Below, piece after piece: positions 16,494-26,154 of a DNA stretch of 64,000 nt (within the stretch, counting starts at the first letter, position 1; the number at the start of each line of letters is the position of its first letter). Origin of the DNA: JBBDJB01 sp040880125 (lineage in GTDB: Bacteria; Planctomycetota; Planctomycetia; Pirellulales; JBBDJB01); contig JBBDJB010000021.1 in NCBI GenBank assembly GCA_040880125.1, forward strand, positions 62,001-126,000. The letters are read 5' to 3'. Below the pieces are notes generated by a model that made no database searches, was not told the origin of the DNA, and saw only the letters and a program-made list of their open reading frames with translations. Both the position numbers and the translations under genes were made by a program.

Positions 16494-17732
16494 ATGACTT
16501 TTCCGTCACTGCAAAGCGCCCGCGCTGCGGTTTCCTGTGCGGTCCTGGCGGTGTCCTTGACCGTCGCATCAAGTGCGATCGCACCGGCGGGCCAGCCGTG
16601 GCGCAGGCACACGATCGACAATACGTCGCGCGGGGCCGATGGCGTTCGCCTGGCGGACATCAACGGAGACGGGCTGCTGGACGTGGCAACCGGCTGGGAA
16701 GAAGGTGGCCGCGTGCGGGTGTATTTCCACCCCGGCCACGAGAGGGCATCGCTGCCTTGGCCGGCGGTGACCGTGGGCCGCGTCGCATCGCCGGAGGATG
16801 CCGTTCCGGTAGATCTCGACGGCGACGGCACGCTGGATATCGTCAGCGCGTGCGAAGGCAGCACGCGCAGTCTGTTCGTCCATTGGGCGCCGGCGGATCA
16901 TCAACGCCTTCTCGATGAAACGGCGTGGACCACCGAGCCGATCCCCGCCGGGCCCGATCGCCAGATGTGGATGTATACGCTACCCCTGCAAGTGGGCGGC
17001 CATAGCGGGATCGACCTGGTCGTAGGGTCCAAGGGTCAGGGCGGCTCGATCGGCTGGCTGGAATCTCCGGCCGAGCCGCGGCGGCTGGATGCCTGGCGGT
17101 GGCATCGCCTGTACGACGCCGGCTGGATCATGTCACTGGAAGCGGAAGATGTCGACGGCGATGGCGACACCGACGTGGTGGCTTCCGACCGAAAGGGCCC
17201 GACCCGCGGCGTGCTGTGGCTGGAGAATCCCGGGGCCGATCGCGTCACCAAGTCCTGGCCAATTCATCGCATTGGCGGCGACCGGCTGGAAGTCATGTTC
17301 TTGTCCGTCTCCGATCTGGACGGCGACGGCCGGCGGGACATTGTGGCCGCGACTCGCAACAACGGACTGATCTATTTTCGGCGGCTGGCCGGGGACAAGC
17401 CACGCTGGCAGCCGCACGAGATCGCATTCCCGCCGGGCACCGGGTTGGGCAAAGCCGTGGGCGTGGGCGACGTTGACCGTGATGGTGCGCGCGACCTGGT
17501 GCTGGTGACCGCGGTGGCCGATCCGCCCAAGCAAGGTCTGGTGTGGATGTCCTTCCGAGACTCACCAACCGATCCGGAGTGGGACGCTCACCCGATCAGC
17601 GGGCCTGAGGGCATCAAGTTCGATCGTGTCGAGCTGATCGACCTGGATGGCGACGGCGACATGGACGCCATGACTTGCGAAGAGCGAACGAATCTCGGCG
17701 TCATCTGGTATGAGAATCCGACGGTGCCGTAG
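16494..17732 (+). CDS. Secreted VCBS/FG-GAP repeat protein
   Basis: A 412-residue exported beta-propeller-like protein. Signal peptide about 1-30. At least five repeats carry calcium-binding DxDxDG loops: DINGDGLLDVATG, DLDGDGTLDIVSA, DVDGDGDTDVVAS, DLDGDGRRDIVAA, DVDRDGARDLVLV and DLDGDGDMDAMT. Such repeats form integrin-like seven-bladed propellers. No enzyme domain is visible, so a binding or structural role is most likely. It is divergent from mutM. Confidence 0.88.
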   Translation: MTFPSLQSARAAVSCAVLAVSLTVASSAIAPAGQPWRRHTIDNTSRGADGVRLADINGDGLLDVATGWEEGGRVRVYFHPGHERASLPWPAVTVGRVASPEDAVPVDLDGDGTLDIVSACEGSTRSLFVHWAPADHQRLLDETAWTTEPIPAGPDRQMWMYTLPLQVGGHSGIDLVVGSKGQGGSIGWLESPAEPRRLDAWRWHRLYDAGWIMSLEAEDVDGDGDTDVVASDRKGPTRGVLWLENPGADRVTKSWPIHRIGGDRLEVMFLSVSDLDGDGRRDIVAATRNNGLIYFRRLAGDKPRWQPHEIAFPPGTGLGKAVGVGDVDRDGARDLVLVTAVADPPKQGLVWMSFRDSPTDPEWDAHPISGPEGIKFDRVELIDLDGDGDMDAMTCEERTNLGVIWYENPTVP

Positions 17733-17907
17733 TGCCCGTAGGGTTTTGTTAGCACAACAGGCGTGCGCCTTTGCCGCGCTGGCCACCGCAAATTGCTCGT
17801 GTTAGCATGAACTCTCGCGCTGATGCTCATCGGTCGATCCCGGTGGGCGAGGCGCGCCGGTTGTGCCAGCTTCTCGTTTCCCACTTCCGCCAATCTTCCG
17901 GCTTTCC

Positions 17908-19725
17908 ATGACCCTGCGCTTTGAACAGCTCGGACCGTATCGCATCGGCAAGGTGCTGGGACGCGGCGGGATGGGCACCGTCTACGAAGGGACCGATGCA
18001 GAGACCGGCCAGCGGGCGGCGATCAAGGTGCTGACTCCGCAGTTGGCCGTGGCCGAGGGCTTTCGCGAGCGGTTCGAAGCCGAGATCGATTCGCTCAAGA
18101 AGCTGCGGCATCCGCACATCGTCCGCCTGTACGGCTATGGCGAGCAGGAAGGCTACCTGTTCTATGCCATGGAACTCGTCGAAGGGAGCAGCCTGGAAGA
18201 AGAGATTCGAAGCGGCCGGCGGTTCAATTGGCGCGAAGCGACCACGATCGGCATTCAGGTCTGCAAGGCCCTAAAGCACGCGCACGACCACGGCGTCATT
18301 CACCGCGACATCAAGCCGGCCAACCTGCTGTACGACAGCGACGGCAACATCAAGCTGTCGGATTTCGGCATTGCGCGGCTGTTTGGCGGCGTGCAATTGA
18401 CCAGCGCCGGAGGCGTGCTCGGCACCGCCGAGTACATGTCGCCCGAGCAAGCCGACGGTCGCACGGTGACGACACGCTGCGACCAGTACAGCTTGGGCGG
18501 CGTTATGTACACGCTTTTGGCCGGACGGCCGCCGTTCCGCGCCAAGACGATGCCGGAGTTGCTTCAATTGCAGCGTTTTGCCGAGCCGGAACCGGTGCGG
18601 CGGTTCGCCCCGGATGCGCCGGTTGAGCTGGAACGGATCGTGATGCAACTGCTGGAAAAGGAGCCGGAGAAGCGCTTCCCCAACGCCCAAATCCTGTCTC
18701 GCCACATGGAGGCCATGATCAAGGGCCTGACGCGGCCGATCACGCTGCACGATTCGGGCGAGGGCGAACCGAAGATGCCCGTCGCGGAGGGAGGCAGCGC
18801 CGCGGCCGTGCATCTGGCCGAGACGCGGGTAAGCCCCTCCAACGCCGGGATCGACCATTTCGAAGTGGACGATCTGGAACTGGAGCCGCTGGATCGCTCG
18901 TCGGCGCGGACCACCTTTCGCGAGTCGAAGGAAGTTTCCAGAGCGGCCGCCGCGGCGGAATCCAGCGATGCTTCCCCGGCAGTCAGCTTTACCACCGTGG
19001 AGGAGGAGGCGCGCCGCAGAAGTGCCGCCGAGCCGGAAGTGTCGCCGCTGGTGCGGTACCTGCAACTGGCCGCACTGGCGGCTTCCCTGATCGGGCTGGC
19101 CGCGCTGCTGTGGTACATGCTGCAACCTCCGTCGGCCGACGCGCTGTATGCGGATATCCAGGAGGTGGCCAAAGACGATCAGGCGGAGAGCCTTTCGGCG
19201 GCAGAGCCAGCAATTCGCGACTTTCTCACCCGATATCCAAACGATCCGCGTGCGGAGGAACTGGTTGCGTATCGCGATGCGATTGACCTGGAACGGATCG
19301 AGCGCCGGCTGCGAGTTCGCGGCCTGCGCCCGACCGACGACAACGACCTCGGACCCATCGAGCGGATTTACGTCGAGGCGATCGACTCGGCGGAGAGTCA
19401 GCCCCAGCAGGCCGTCGAAAAACTTGGGGCCATGTTGGCGCTCTACGACGGCGACAGCGAGCAGCTCTCTCGGCGCGAGAGGTTGGGCTTAGAACTGGCT
19501 CGGCGCAAGCGGGACCAACTACAGGCGCGCATCGACGAGACGGCAAATTTGCACCGGGATTTGATCACGCAGCATATGACCCAGGCGGAAAGCGTTCGCC
19601 AGAGCGACCCGGCCCGTGCGCGGCAGTTGCTGGACGCGATCGTCACGCTGTACGGCGAAAAGCCCTGGGCGAGCGAACAGGTCGACAGGGCGCGACGGAT
19701 GCTGGCGGAACTGGGCACTCCCTGA
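17908..19725 (+). CDS. Membrane-anchored serine/threonine protein kinase (PknB-type)
   Basis: A 605-residue receptor-like kinase. The kinase domain (about 8-270) has every catalytic element: Gly-rich loop GRGGMGTVYEG, Lys40 in AAIKVL, HRDIKPAN with Asp134, DFG (152-154), and SPEQ in place of APE. Residues 275-380 are an acidic, proline-poor linker, a single transmembrane helix lies at about 385-406, and the remaining 200 residues form an alpha-helical, probably periplasmic, domain resembling tetratricopeptide-like helices. ATG 17908 is preferred over GTG 17863 because the kinase domain begins right after it. hemB follows about 90 bases later, so co-transcription is possible. Confidence 0.92.
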   Translation: MTLRFEQLGPYRIGKVLGRGGMGTVYEGTDAETGQRAAIKVLTPQLAVAEGFRERFEAEIDSLKKLRHPHIVRLYGYGEQEGYLFYAMELVEGSSLEEEIRSGRRFNWREATTIGIQVCKALKHAHDHGVIHRDIKPANLLYDSDGNIKLSDFGIARLFGGVQLTSAGGVLGTAEYMSPEQADGRTVTTRCDQYSLGGVMYTLLAGRPPFRAKTMPELLQLQRFAEPEPVRRFAPDAPVELERIVMQLLEKEPEKRFPNAQILSRHMEAMIKGLTRPITLHDSGEGEPKMPVAEGGSAAAVHLAETRVSPSNAGIDHFEVDDLELEPLDRSSARTTFRESKEVSRAAAAAESSDASPAVSFTTVEEEARRRSAAEPEVSPLVRYLQLAALAASLIGLAALLWYMLQPPSADALYADIQEVAKDDQAESLSAAEPAIRDFLTRYPNDPRAEELVAYRDAIDLERIERRLRVRGLRPTDDNDLGPIERIYVEAIDSAESQPQQAVEKLGAMLALYDGDSEQLSRRERLGLELARRKRDQLQARIDETANLHRDLITQHMTQAESVRQSDPARARQLLDAIVTLYGEKPWASEQVDRARRMLAELGTP

Positions 19726-19815
19726 CGCGGCGAAGGGGCGTCTGCCGGACGAATGCCGCACCAACCGGCCGCGCCGGCCGTTTCGCCGGCCGATCGTTTG
19801 GACTATAAAAAAGGA

Positions 19816-20826
19816 ATGGAACACACTTCTGGTGAATCCTTCCCGACCAGGCGGATGCGGCGATTGCGCTACCATCCGGCCGTCCGCGCGTTGACCCAGC
19901 ACGTAACGCTCAGCCCGCGGAATCTGATCCTGCCGCTGTTCGTGCGCGAAGGCCTCACCGGGCGCCGCGAGATTCCTGCCATGCCGGGCCAGCACCAGCT
20001 CTCGCTGCAGGCGCTGTCCGAGGAGGTCCAGGCCGCAGCCGAAGCAAAACTGGGTGGCGTGATTCTGTTCGGCATTCCGGAGCACAAGGATGCGCAGGGG
20101 GCCAGCAGTTGGCACGAGGAAGGCATCATTCAGAAGGCGGTCCGGATGGCCAAGCAGGCGGCGCCGGAGATGCTCGTCATCACCGATGTATGCTTCTGCG
20201 AATACACCGATCACGGCCACTGCGGCGCAGTGCGAGAAACGCCGCGCGGCGCGGAGATCGATAACGACGCCACGCTGGAGATGCTCGCACGGCAGGCGGT
20301 CAGCCACGCCCAGGCGGGGGCCGACATGCTCGCGCCCAGCGGCATGATGGACGGCATGGTGGGGGCGATCCGGGCGGCGCTCGAAGATCGTGGTTTTTCG
20401 CATCTGCCGATCATGAGCTATTCGGCCAAGTACGCCAGCGCCTTTTACGGCCCGTTTCGCGACGCGGCGGAAAGCGCGCCGCAGTTTGGCGATCGCCGGT
20501 CCTACCAGATGGATCCTGCCTCGGACCCGGGCCAGGCGATGCGCGAGATCGAACTCGACCTGGCCGAAGGCGCAGACCTGGTGATGGTCAAGCCGGCGAT
20601 GGCTTACCTGGATATACTTCGCGCTGCTCGCGACCGTTTTCCCGGTGTTCCGCTGGCGGCTTACAATGTCTCCGGCGAGTACAGCATGGTGAAGGCCGCC
20701 GCCGCCAAGGGCTGGATCGATGAACGGGCGGCCGCCCTGGAGTCGCTACTGGCGATTCGCCGGGCCGGCGCCGACGTGATCCTCACCTATTGGGCGAAGG
20801 ACGCCGCACGCTGGCTCGCTGAGTAG
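19816..20826 (+). CDS. hemB: Delta-aminolevulinic acid dehydratase (porphobilinogen synthase)
   Basis: A 336-residue tetrapyrrole enzyme that joins two 5-aminolevulinate molecules into porphobilinogen. Schiff-base lysines are Lys205 (SYSAKYASAF) and Lys259 (MVKPAMAYLD). The metal site DVCFCEYTDHGHCG provides three cysteines (126, 128, 136), the zinc-dependent type. ATG 19816 has a purine-rich AAGGA directly before it; ATG 19855 is an alternative. hemL follows downstream, so two steps of haem synthesis by the C5 pathway are linked. Confidence 0.95.
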   Translation: MEHTSGESFPTRRMRRLRYHPAVRALTQHVTLSPRNLILPLFVREGLTGRREIPAMPGQHQLSLQALSEEVQAAAEAKLGGVILFGIPEHKDAQGASSWHEEGIIQKAVRMAKQAAPEMLVITDVCFCEYTDHGHCGAVRETPRGAEIDNDATLEMLARQAVSHAQAGADMLAPSGMMDGMVGAIRAALEDRGFSHLPIMSYSAKYASAFYGPFRDAAESAPQFGDRRSYQMDPASDPGQAMREIELDLAEGADLVMVKPAMAYLDILRAARDRFPGVPLAAYNVSGEYSMVKAAAAKGWIDERAAALESLLAIRRAGADVILTYWAKDAARWLAE

Positions 20827-20872
20827 TTATGGAAGGGAAGTCGCGGATGGACGTCGCGAGTTCACGGGGTGC

Positions 20873-20924
20873 CACGGCTGGCTTGTCCAGCCGTGCTGGC
20901 ATCTCACAGACAGGAATGTCTGTG
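20873..20924. repeat. Double-hairpin intergenic element between hemB and hemL
   Basis: Two palindromes in a row: CACGGCTGG-CTTGT-CCAGCCGTG (20873-20895) and CACAGACA-GGAA-TGTCTGTG (20905-20924). The second is family A copy 2, in opposite orientation to copy 1. Confidence 0.75.
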
Positions 20925-21019
20925 CCACGAGCTTTTTTCGAGCTTTGCCACGCGACACTCAGGTGAATGTCCCTCCCGCCGTAAGCTTCGCTCCGCCACA
21001 ACACGTTTGGATGAGGATC

Positions 21020-22303
21020 ATGCCACGCGAGAAGAGCCATGCCGCCTTTGCACGAGCGGTGCAGTTGATGCCCGGCGGTGTGAACAGCCCTGCCCGGGCG
21101 TTCGGCGCGGTCGGGGGAGAGCCTCTCTTTTTCGAGCGCGGCGAGGGTGCGTTCCTGGTCGACGTCGACGGGAATCGCTACCTGGACTTTGTGGCCTCCT
21201 GGGGACCGATGATTTTGGGGCACGCCCATCCGCGGGTTGTCGAAGCGCTCCAGGAGGCGATCTTGCGCGGCACGAGCTTCGGCGCGCCGACCGAGGCGGA
21301 AAGCGAACTGGCGGAACTGATCGTCGAGGCAGTTCCTGCGATCGAAATGGTTCGACTGGTCAATTCTGGAACGGAAGCCACCGCTAGCGTCATCCGCCTG
21401 GCTCGGGGCTACACCGGGCGGGATGTCATCGTCAAATTCGCGGGCAACTATCACGGGCACGTCGATAGCCTGCTGGTGGCGGCCGGCAGCTCGGCGGCCA
21501 CGTTGGCGGTGCCCGACTCGCCAGGCGTCACCGCCGGCACGACTCGCGATACGCTGATTCTTCAGTACAACGACGTGGCCGGCCTGGCCGAGGCCTTTTC
21601 TCAGCACGGCGATCGGATCGCGGGGGTGATCTTCGAGCCGGTCGTCGGCAACATGGGCGTGGTGGTGCCGACACAGGCGTTTCTCACCGCGCTGCGCGAC
21701 CTGACGCGGCGCCACGGCAGCTTGCTTGTTTGCGACGAAGTGATGACCGGCTTTCGCGTCGACTGGCGCGGTGCGGCACATCGCTTGGGAATTGAGCCGG
21801 ACCTGGCCACGCTCGGGAAGATCGTCGGCGGGGGACTTCCGGTCGGCGCGTACGGAGGGCGGCGCGAGATCATGCAGCACGTGCTGCCGGCCGGCAAGGT
21901 GTTTCAGGCGGGCACTCTCAGCGGCAATCCGCTGGCTACGGCCGCCGGCATCGCGACGCTTCGCGCGCTGAGCGACGACCCGCCGTACGAACAATTGGAG
22001 CGACTCGGCCAGCGGCTGGAGTCGGGCCTGCGGGCGGCGGCCGATCGGCACGGCGTGGTGCACCAGGTCGCCCGCATGGGCAGCATGTTCACGCTGTTTT
22101 TCAACGATGCGCCGGTGGTGGATTGGCCCTCGGCGAGCCGCTGCGACACCCACCGCTTCGCCCGCTGGTTCTGGGCATTGATCGAGCGCGGCATCTACAT
22201 GCCGTGCAGCCAATACGAGGCGGCGTTTCTCTCCGCCGCGCAGACGGAACAGGACATCGACACGACGATCGCCGCCGCCGAGAAAATCTTCGCCGAAATG
22301 TAG
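21020..22303 (+). CDS. hemL: Glutamate-1-semialdehyde 2,1-aminomutase
   Basis: A 427-residue PLP enzyme of the C5 haem pathway that makes 5-aminolevulinate, the substrate of the upstream hemB product. Class III aminotransferase hallmarks are present: NSGTEA near residue 115, the CDEVMTGFR loop, and the PLP Lys267 in DLATLGKIVGGG. GAGG lies just upstream of ATG 21020; ATG 21011 is three codons earlier. The gene is separated from hemB by 193 bases holding a double hairpin, which could tune read-through. Confidence 0.95.
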   Translation: MPREKSHAAFARAVQLMPGGVNSPARAFGAVGGEPLFFERGEGAFLVDVDGNRYLDFVASWGPMILGHAHPRVVEALQEAILRGTSFGAPTEAESELAELIVEAVPAIEMVRLVNSGTEATASVIRLARGYTGRDVIVKFAGNYHGHVDSLLVAAGSSAATLAVPDSPGVTAGTTRDTLILQYNDVAGLAEAFSQHGDRIAGVIFEPVVGNMGVVVPTQAFLTALRDLTRRHGSLLVCDEVMTGFRVDWRGAAHRLGIEPDLATLGKIVGGGLPVGAYGGRREIMQHVLPAGKVFQAGTLSGNPLATAAGIATLRALSDDPPYEQLERLGQRLESGLRAAADRHGVVHQVARMGSMFTLFFNDAPVVDWPSASRCDTHRFARWFWALIERGIYMPCSQYEAAFLSAAQTEQDIDTTIAAAEKIFAEM

Positions 22304-22324
22304 CGCAAGTATTCAGACCGCCCG

Positions 22325-23233
22325 CTAGCTCGCTGGCTGCAACTGCGGGCGTGTCGCCAGGGCCTGGTGGATGACGGCCAACACTTCTTCGCGCTCCTCG
22401 CCGGCCAACGGCAGCCGCGGGGCACGAACCATCTCCGAACCCATCCCGCATTCGGACATCGCCAGCTTGATGCATTGCACCAGCTTCACGCGAGTGTCCA
22501 GGTGCAACAGCGGCGTGTACCAGCGATACAGTGCGAGCGCCTCGTCGTAGCGGCCCTGTGTAGCCATGTCCCACAGCGCGCGGTTCTCCTGCGGAAATGC
22601 ATTGACCAGACCGGAGATCCATCCGGTGGCGCCCAGCACCAGGCTCTCGAGCACCAGGTCATCGACGCCGCAAAACAGGATGAAGCGGTCGCCCACGGCG
22701 TTGATCAGGTCGGTGATGCGTCGGACGTTCTCGGACGACTCCTTGATTGCCACGATGTTCGGCACGTCGACGAGCCCGCCGAACATCTCCGGCGTGATGT
22801 CGACGCCGTAGGAGACCGGATTGTTGTAGCACATTACCGGCAGCCCACTGGCGGCGGCCACTGCGCGGAAGTGGGCGATCGTCTCCCGCGCATCGGACTT
22901 GTAGACCATCGCCGGCAGCACCATCAAGCCGTCGATCCCTGCCTTTTCGGAGTCCCGGACGAACCGCGCGGCCATTGCGGTGGTGTACTCCGCCACCCCC
23001 GTCAGCACCGGCACGCGGCCGGCGACTTGTTCGACCGTCGCCTTCAGCACGTCAAGCTTTTCTTGATACTCCAGCGAGCAATTCTCGCCGACCGTGCCGA
23101 GCATCACCAAGCCATCAATGCCAGCCTGGAGCATGGCCTCGTTATGCCGCAGTGTGCCTTCCAGATCGAGCGACTGATCCTCATGGAAATGAGTCGTCGC
23201 GGCGGGAAATACGCCTTGCCAATTCACTTGCAT
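22325..23233 (-). CDS. DapA/NanA-family aldolase or dehydratase
   Basis: A 302-residue TIM-barrel class I aldolase-fold protein. The Schiff-base Lys is in IVAIKESSENV near residue 164 and the partner Tyr in MCYNNPVSYG near 135; the GTVGENCSL strand replaces the GTTGE of true DapA. Members include dihydrodipicolinate synthase, N-acetylneuraminate lyase, 2-keto-3-deoxygluconate aldolase and hydroxyproline-pathway deaminase. The divergence from the DapA signature argues for one of the latter roles; the exact substrate is open. It is 65 bases downstream of gap on the same strand and converges with hemL. Confidence 0.82.
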   Translation of the reverse strand: MQVNWQGVFPAATTHFHEDQSLDLEGTLRHNEAMLQAGIDGLVMLGTVGENCSLEYQEKLDVLKATVEQVAGRVPVLTGVAEYTTAMAARFVRDSEKAGIDGLMVLPAMVYKSDARETIAHFRAVAAASGLPVMCYNNPVSYGVDITPEMFGGLVDVPNIVAIKESSENVRRITDLINAVGDRFILFCGVDDLVLESLVLGATGWISGLVNAFPQENRALWDMATQGRYDEALALYRWYTPLLHLDTRVKLVQCIKLAMSECGMGSEMVRAPRLPLAGEEREEVLAVIHQALATRPQLQPAS

Positions 23234-23298
23234 CGGCTAACGGCTCCTGGAATGAACAATGACCCATGATCCCTAAACTGTCAAACTCGTCGAGCTCG

Positions 23299-24318
23299 TT
23301 ACAGCGCGGCGACCTTGGCGACCAAGTCGGCTGTGCGGCAACTGTACCCCCACTCGTTGTCGTACCAGCTCACGACCTTGACCATGTTGTCGTCGAGCAC
23401 TTGCGTGAAGTCGGCGGCGAAGATCGAGCTGTGCGAATCGCCGATGATGTCGCTCGAGACGATCGGATCCTCCGTGTACGCCAGGATGCCAGCAAGCGGC
23501 CCTTCGGCGGCGGCTTTCATGGCCGCGTTGACCTCTTTCTCGCTGACCTTCTTCTTCATCACCGCGGTCAGGTCCACCACGCTGCCGGTCGGAACCGGCA
23601 CCCGCAGCGCGATGCCGGTCAGCCGGCCTTTCAGCTCCGGGATCACCAACCCCACGGCGCTGGCGGCGCCGGTACTGGTCGGAATGATGTTCTGCGCCGC
23701 GGCCCGGGCCCGGTAGAGATCCTTGTGCGGCATGTCCTGCACGTTCTGGTCGTTTGTGTAGGCGTGGACCGTCGTCATCAGGCCCTTTTCGATGCCGAAC
23801 GTCTCGTGCAAAACCTTGGCGACGGGTGCCAGGCAGTTGGTCGTGCAGCTTGCGTTGGAGATGCACTTCAGATCGGCGGTAAGGCGATCGTCGTTCACGC
23901 CCAGCACGCAGGTCAGATCCGCACCGTCCTTGGCTGGAGCGCTGAGAACCACTTTCTTGGCGCCGGCCTTCAGATGCGTGTCGTAGCCGGGCTTGCCGTC
24001 CGCGGCCCGGGCGGTGAAGATGCCCGTGCTCTCCACAACGACGTCCACGCCCAGGTCGCCCCAGGGCAACTCCGCCGGGTTCCGCTCGGCCATGGCGCGG
24101 ATCTTCTTCCCGTCCACGATCAGGTTCTCGTCGTCGTACTCGACCGACTTGTCGAATCGCCGGTGGATGCTGTCGTATTTCAGGAGCGTGGCCAGCGTAC
24201 GGTTATCGGTCAGGTCGTTGATCGCCACGACCTCGAACTCATTGGGCCGGGAAATGAAATTGCGAAACGTCAGCCGGCCGATGCGGCCGAAACCGTTGAT
24301 TGCTACGCGAATGGACAC
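23299..24318 (-). CDS. gap: Type I glyceraldehyde-3-phosphate dehydrogenase
   Basis: A 339-residue glycolytic dehydrogenase. It has the NAD-binding NGFGRIGR start, AINDLTD (the Asp favours NAD over NADP), the catalytic Cys in SNASCTTNCLAPV, and the His-containing TVHAYTNDQ segment. GTG 24318 is taken as start: AGGAGA lies seven bases upstream and the protein then begins directly with the Rossmann strand. A longer TTG start at 24336 is less likely. Confidence 0.95.
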   Translation of the reverse strand: MSIRVAINGFGRIGRLTFRNFISRPNEFEVVAINDLTDNRTLATLLKYDSIHRRFDKSVEYDDENLIVDGKKIRAMAERNPAELPWGDLGVDVVVESTGIFTARAADGKPGYDTHLKAGAKKVVLSAPAKDGADLTCVLGVNDDRLTADLKCISNASCTTNCLAPVAKVLHETFGIEKGLMTTVHAYTNDQNVQDMPHKDLYRARAAAQNIIPTSTGAASAVGLVIPELKGRLTGIALRVPVPTGSVVDLTAVMKKKVSEKEVNAAMKAAAEGPLAGILAYTEDPIVSSDIIGDSHSSIFAADFTQVLDDNMVKVVSWYDNEWGYSCRTADLVAKVAAL

Positions 24319-24409
24319 GACAGTTCTCCTAGTCAAAAACCCGCGGCGCCGCTAATTGGCTCTCGTGGCCAGCCGCGCAAAATTACGCTCAAGTGAATCC
24401 GGGATTATA

Positions 24410-25243
24410 ATGGTCGCCAAACCGACGGGCAACTCTCCCGCGCAGCGGCAGTTGAGCACCTTGAGCCATACAACTCGACCTTATTGGCAACTGCCGCCGG
24501 GCGTGGAACGGGGAATGTGGGAATACGCCCAGTCGCCGGATATCGCCACTCAATACGATGACTATTTCGCGCTAAACAGCCTGTTCGAATTCGACCAGCA
24601 GGTGGCGGCGCGCTACTTCCAGCCGCCGGGGCTGGTCGTCGATTTGGGGTGCGGAACCGGTCGAGCGCTGCTGCCGCTGGTGCGCCGCGGACACCGAGGC
24701 CTGGCGGTCGACCTGTCGCGGCACATGCTCGGCATCGTGCGAGAGAAGTCGCGTCTCGAGGGGCTGCCGGTCGACTGCGTCCTGTTGAACCTGGTCGAGA
24801 TGGACGCCCTGCGGGATGGCTTCGCGGATTACTGCATGTGCATGTTCAGCACGCTCGGCATGGTTCGCGGCCGTGCGAATCGGGCCAAAGTGCTCCGATC
24901 CGTGAGGAGGATTCTCAAGCCCGGCGGCACGTTCATCGTGCACGCGCACAATTTCTGGCACAATCTGCTCGATGCCGACGGGCCGTGGTGGGTGCTTAAA
25001 AGCTTATTGATGGGCCTCGGGCGGCGCGACTTCGAGGTGGGCGACAAGCACTTTCCTTATCGCGGGATCCCCAACATGTTCCTGCACGTGTTCCGGCGTG
25101 GCGAACTGCGGCGCGAGCTGCGCCGGGCCGGTTTTACGAGCACTCGCTTCATTCCGCTCGACACGGCCCGGCGGCATTCACTGCCGCAGCCATGGCTACT
25201 GGGCCGAATTCGCGCCAATGGCTGGGTTGTCATTTGCCAATAA
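24410..25243 (+). CDS. Class I SAM-dependent methyltransferase
   Basis: A 277-residue methyltransferase of unknown substrate. Motif I is VVDLGCGTGRALL near residue 82, with LLNLVEMDAL (motif II/III) and RILKPGGTFIVHAH (motif post-III). An N-terminal segment including YWQLPPGVERG precedes it. ATG 24410 overlaps a TATAAT (24406-24411); if that hexamer is a real -10 box, translation might start later, for example at ATG 24515. The gene is divergent from gap. Confidence 0.8.
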   Translation: MVAKPTGNSPAQRQLSTLSHTTRPYWQLPPGVERGMWEYAQSPDIATQYDDYFALNSLFEFDQQVAARYFQPPGLVVDLGCGTGRALLPLVRRGHRGLAVDLSRHMLGIVREKSRLEGLPVDCVLLNLVEMDALRDGFADYCMCMFSTLGMVRGRANRAKVLRSVRRILKPGGTFIVHAHNFWHNLLDADGPWWVLKSLLMGLGRRDFEVGDKHFPYRGIPNMFLHVFRRGELRRELRRAGFTSTRFIPLDTARRHSLPQPWLLGRIRANGWVVICQ

Positions 25244-25455
25244 TCGTCCGCCGAGAGCGGGAAACGCCGTGGATTCACGGTCGTCGCCCGCAGCGCGGCG
25301 GCTTGACGGCGGAGCGGAACGCCGGGAAAATCACGGGGAACTTGTGCCGGTTTTCCCCCACACGATTCTTCGCACGACGCAGTGCGAAGAGGCGAGGATC
25401 GCCGATCGAGCGACGGAGGTGCTGGGGTTCCGGCCGCACTGCTAGAGAATCGCAC

Positions 25456-26154
25456 ATGAAGACGCACGTTACTTGGATCGCCGGTGTCGGCTGTCTCGCC
25501 CTCTCCCTTTGCACGGCAGGCTGCAATGACGCGACCACCGACGAGGCATCGGTCGATACGAACCGGCCACTGGCGGACCCGGCCGAAGACGTCGGCCGGC
25601 CGCGGCCCCGCGCGGACGTAGAGCCCGAACCCGAGCCTGAACCGCCTGCCGAGCCGCAGATCCCCGAAGTGCAACTGACCGAGAAGGTCGAGCAGGAGTG
25701 CTTTGTGAAGGTGAGCGACATGATGCCCGAGATGGAACTGACCACGCTGGACGGCCAGACGCAGAAGCTGCAGGATCTGTACGGCGAGCAGGCGACGGTG
25801 GTCTTTTTCTGGCGGGCCGACCATCCCTTTGCACGGTCGCTGTTCGACGACATGGGCCCGGAGATCGCCCGACCCCGCGCGGAACAGCAGGTTCAGGTGA
25901 TCGGCATCGCGGAGGACCCGGCCGAGGTGGTGCAGCCGGTCGTCGATGAGGTCCAGCCCGGATTTCCCGTGCTGCTCGATTCGGACGGCATGGCGCTAGC
26001 CAAAGTCGGCACGGAAAAGTTGATGCCGCGGACCTACCTGCTCGACCCGACCGGCAAAATCCTATGGTTCGACGTCGAGTATTCCCGCAGCACGCGCCGC
26101 GACCTGTCCGAAGCGCTCGATGCGATGGTCGGGCCGGTCTCCGGCGGCGAGTAG
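25456..26154 (+). CDS. Thioredoxin-fold (AhpC/TSA-like) lipoprotein lacking the CxxC motif
   Basis: A 232-residue exported lipoprotein. The signal peptide ends in a lipobox (CTAGC near residue 25). A Pro/Glu/Asp-rich linker of about 45 residues precedes a redoxin fold: VSDMMPEMELTTLDGQ, then VVFFWRADHPFARS, where redox-active members carry WCxxC. Both cysteines are missing, so disulfide exchange is unlikely; the domain may act as a binding or scaffold module. The cis-Pro loop (PRTYLLDPTGKI) is kept. No strong link with the neighbours is evident. Confidence 0.8.
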   Translation: MKTHVTWIAGVGCLALSLCTAGCNDATTDEASVDTNRPLADPAEDVGRPRPRADVEPEPEPEPPAEPQIPEVQLTEKVEQECFVKVSDMMPEMELTTLDGQTQKLQDLYGEQATVVFFWRADHPFARSLFDDMGPEIARPRAEQQVQVIGIAEDPAEVVQPVVDEVQPGFPVLLDSDGMALAKVGTEKLMPRTYLLDPTGKILWFDVEYSRSTRRDLSEALDAMVGPVSGGE

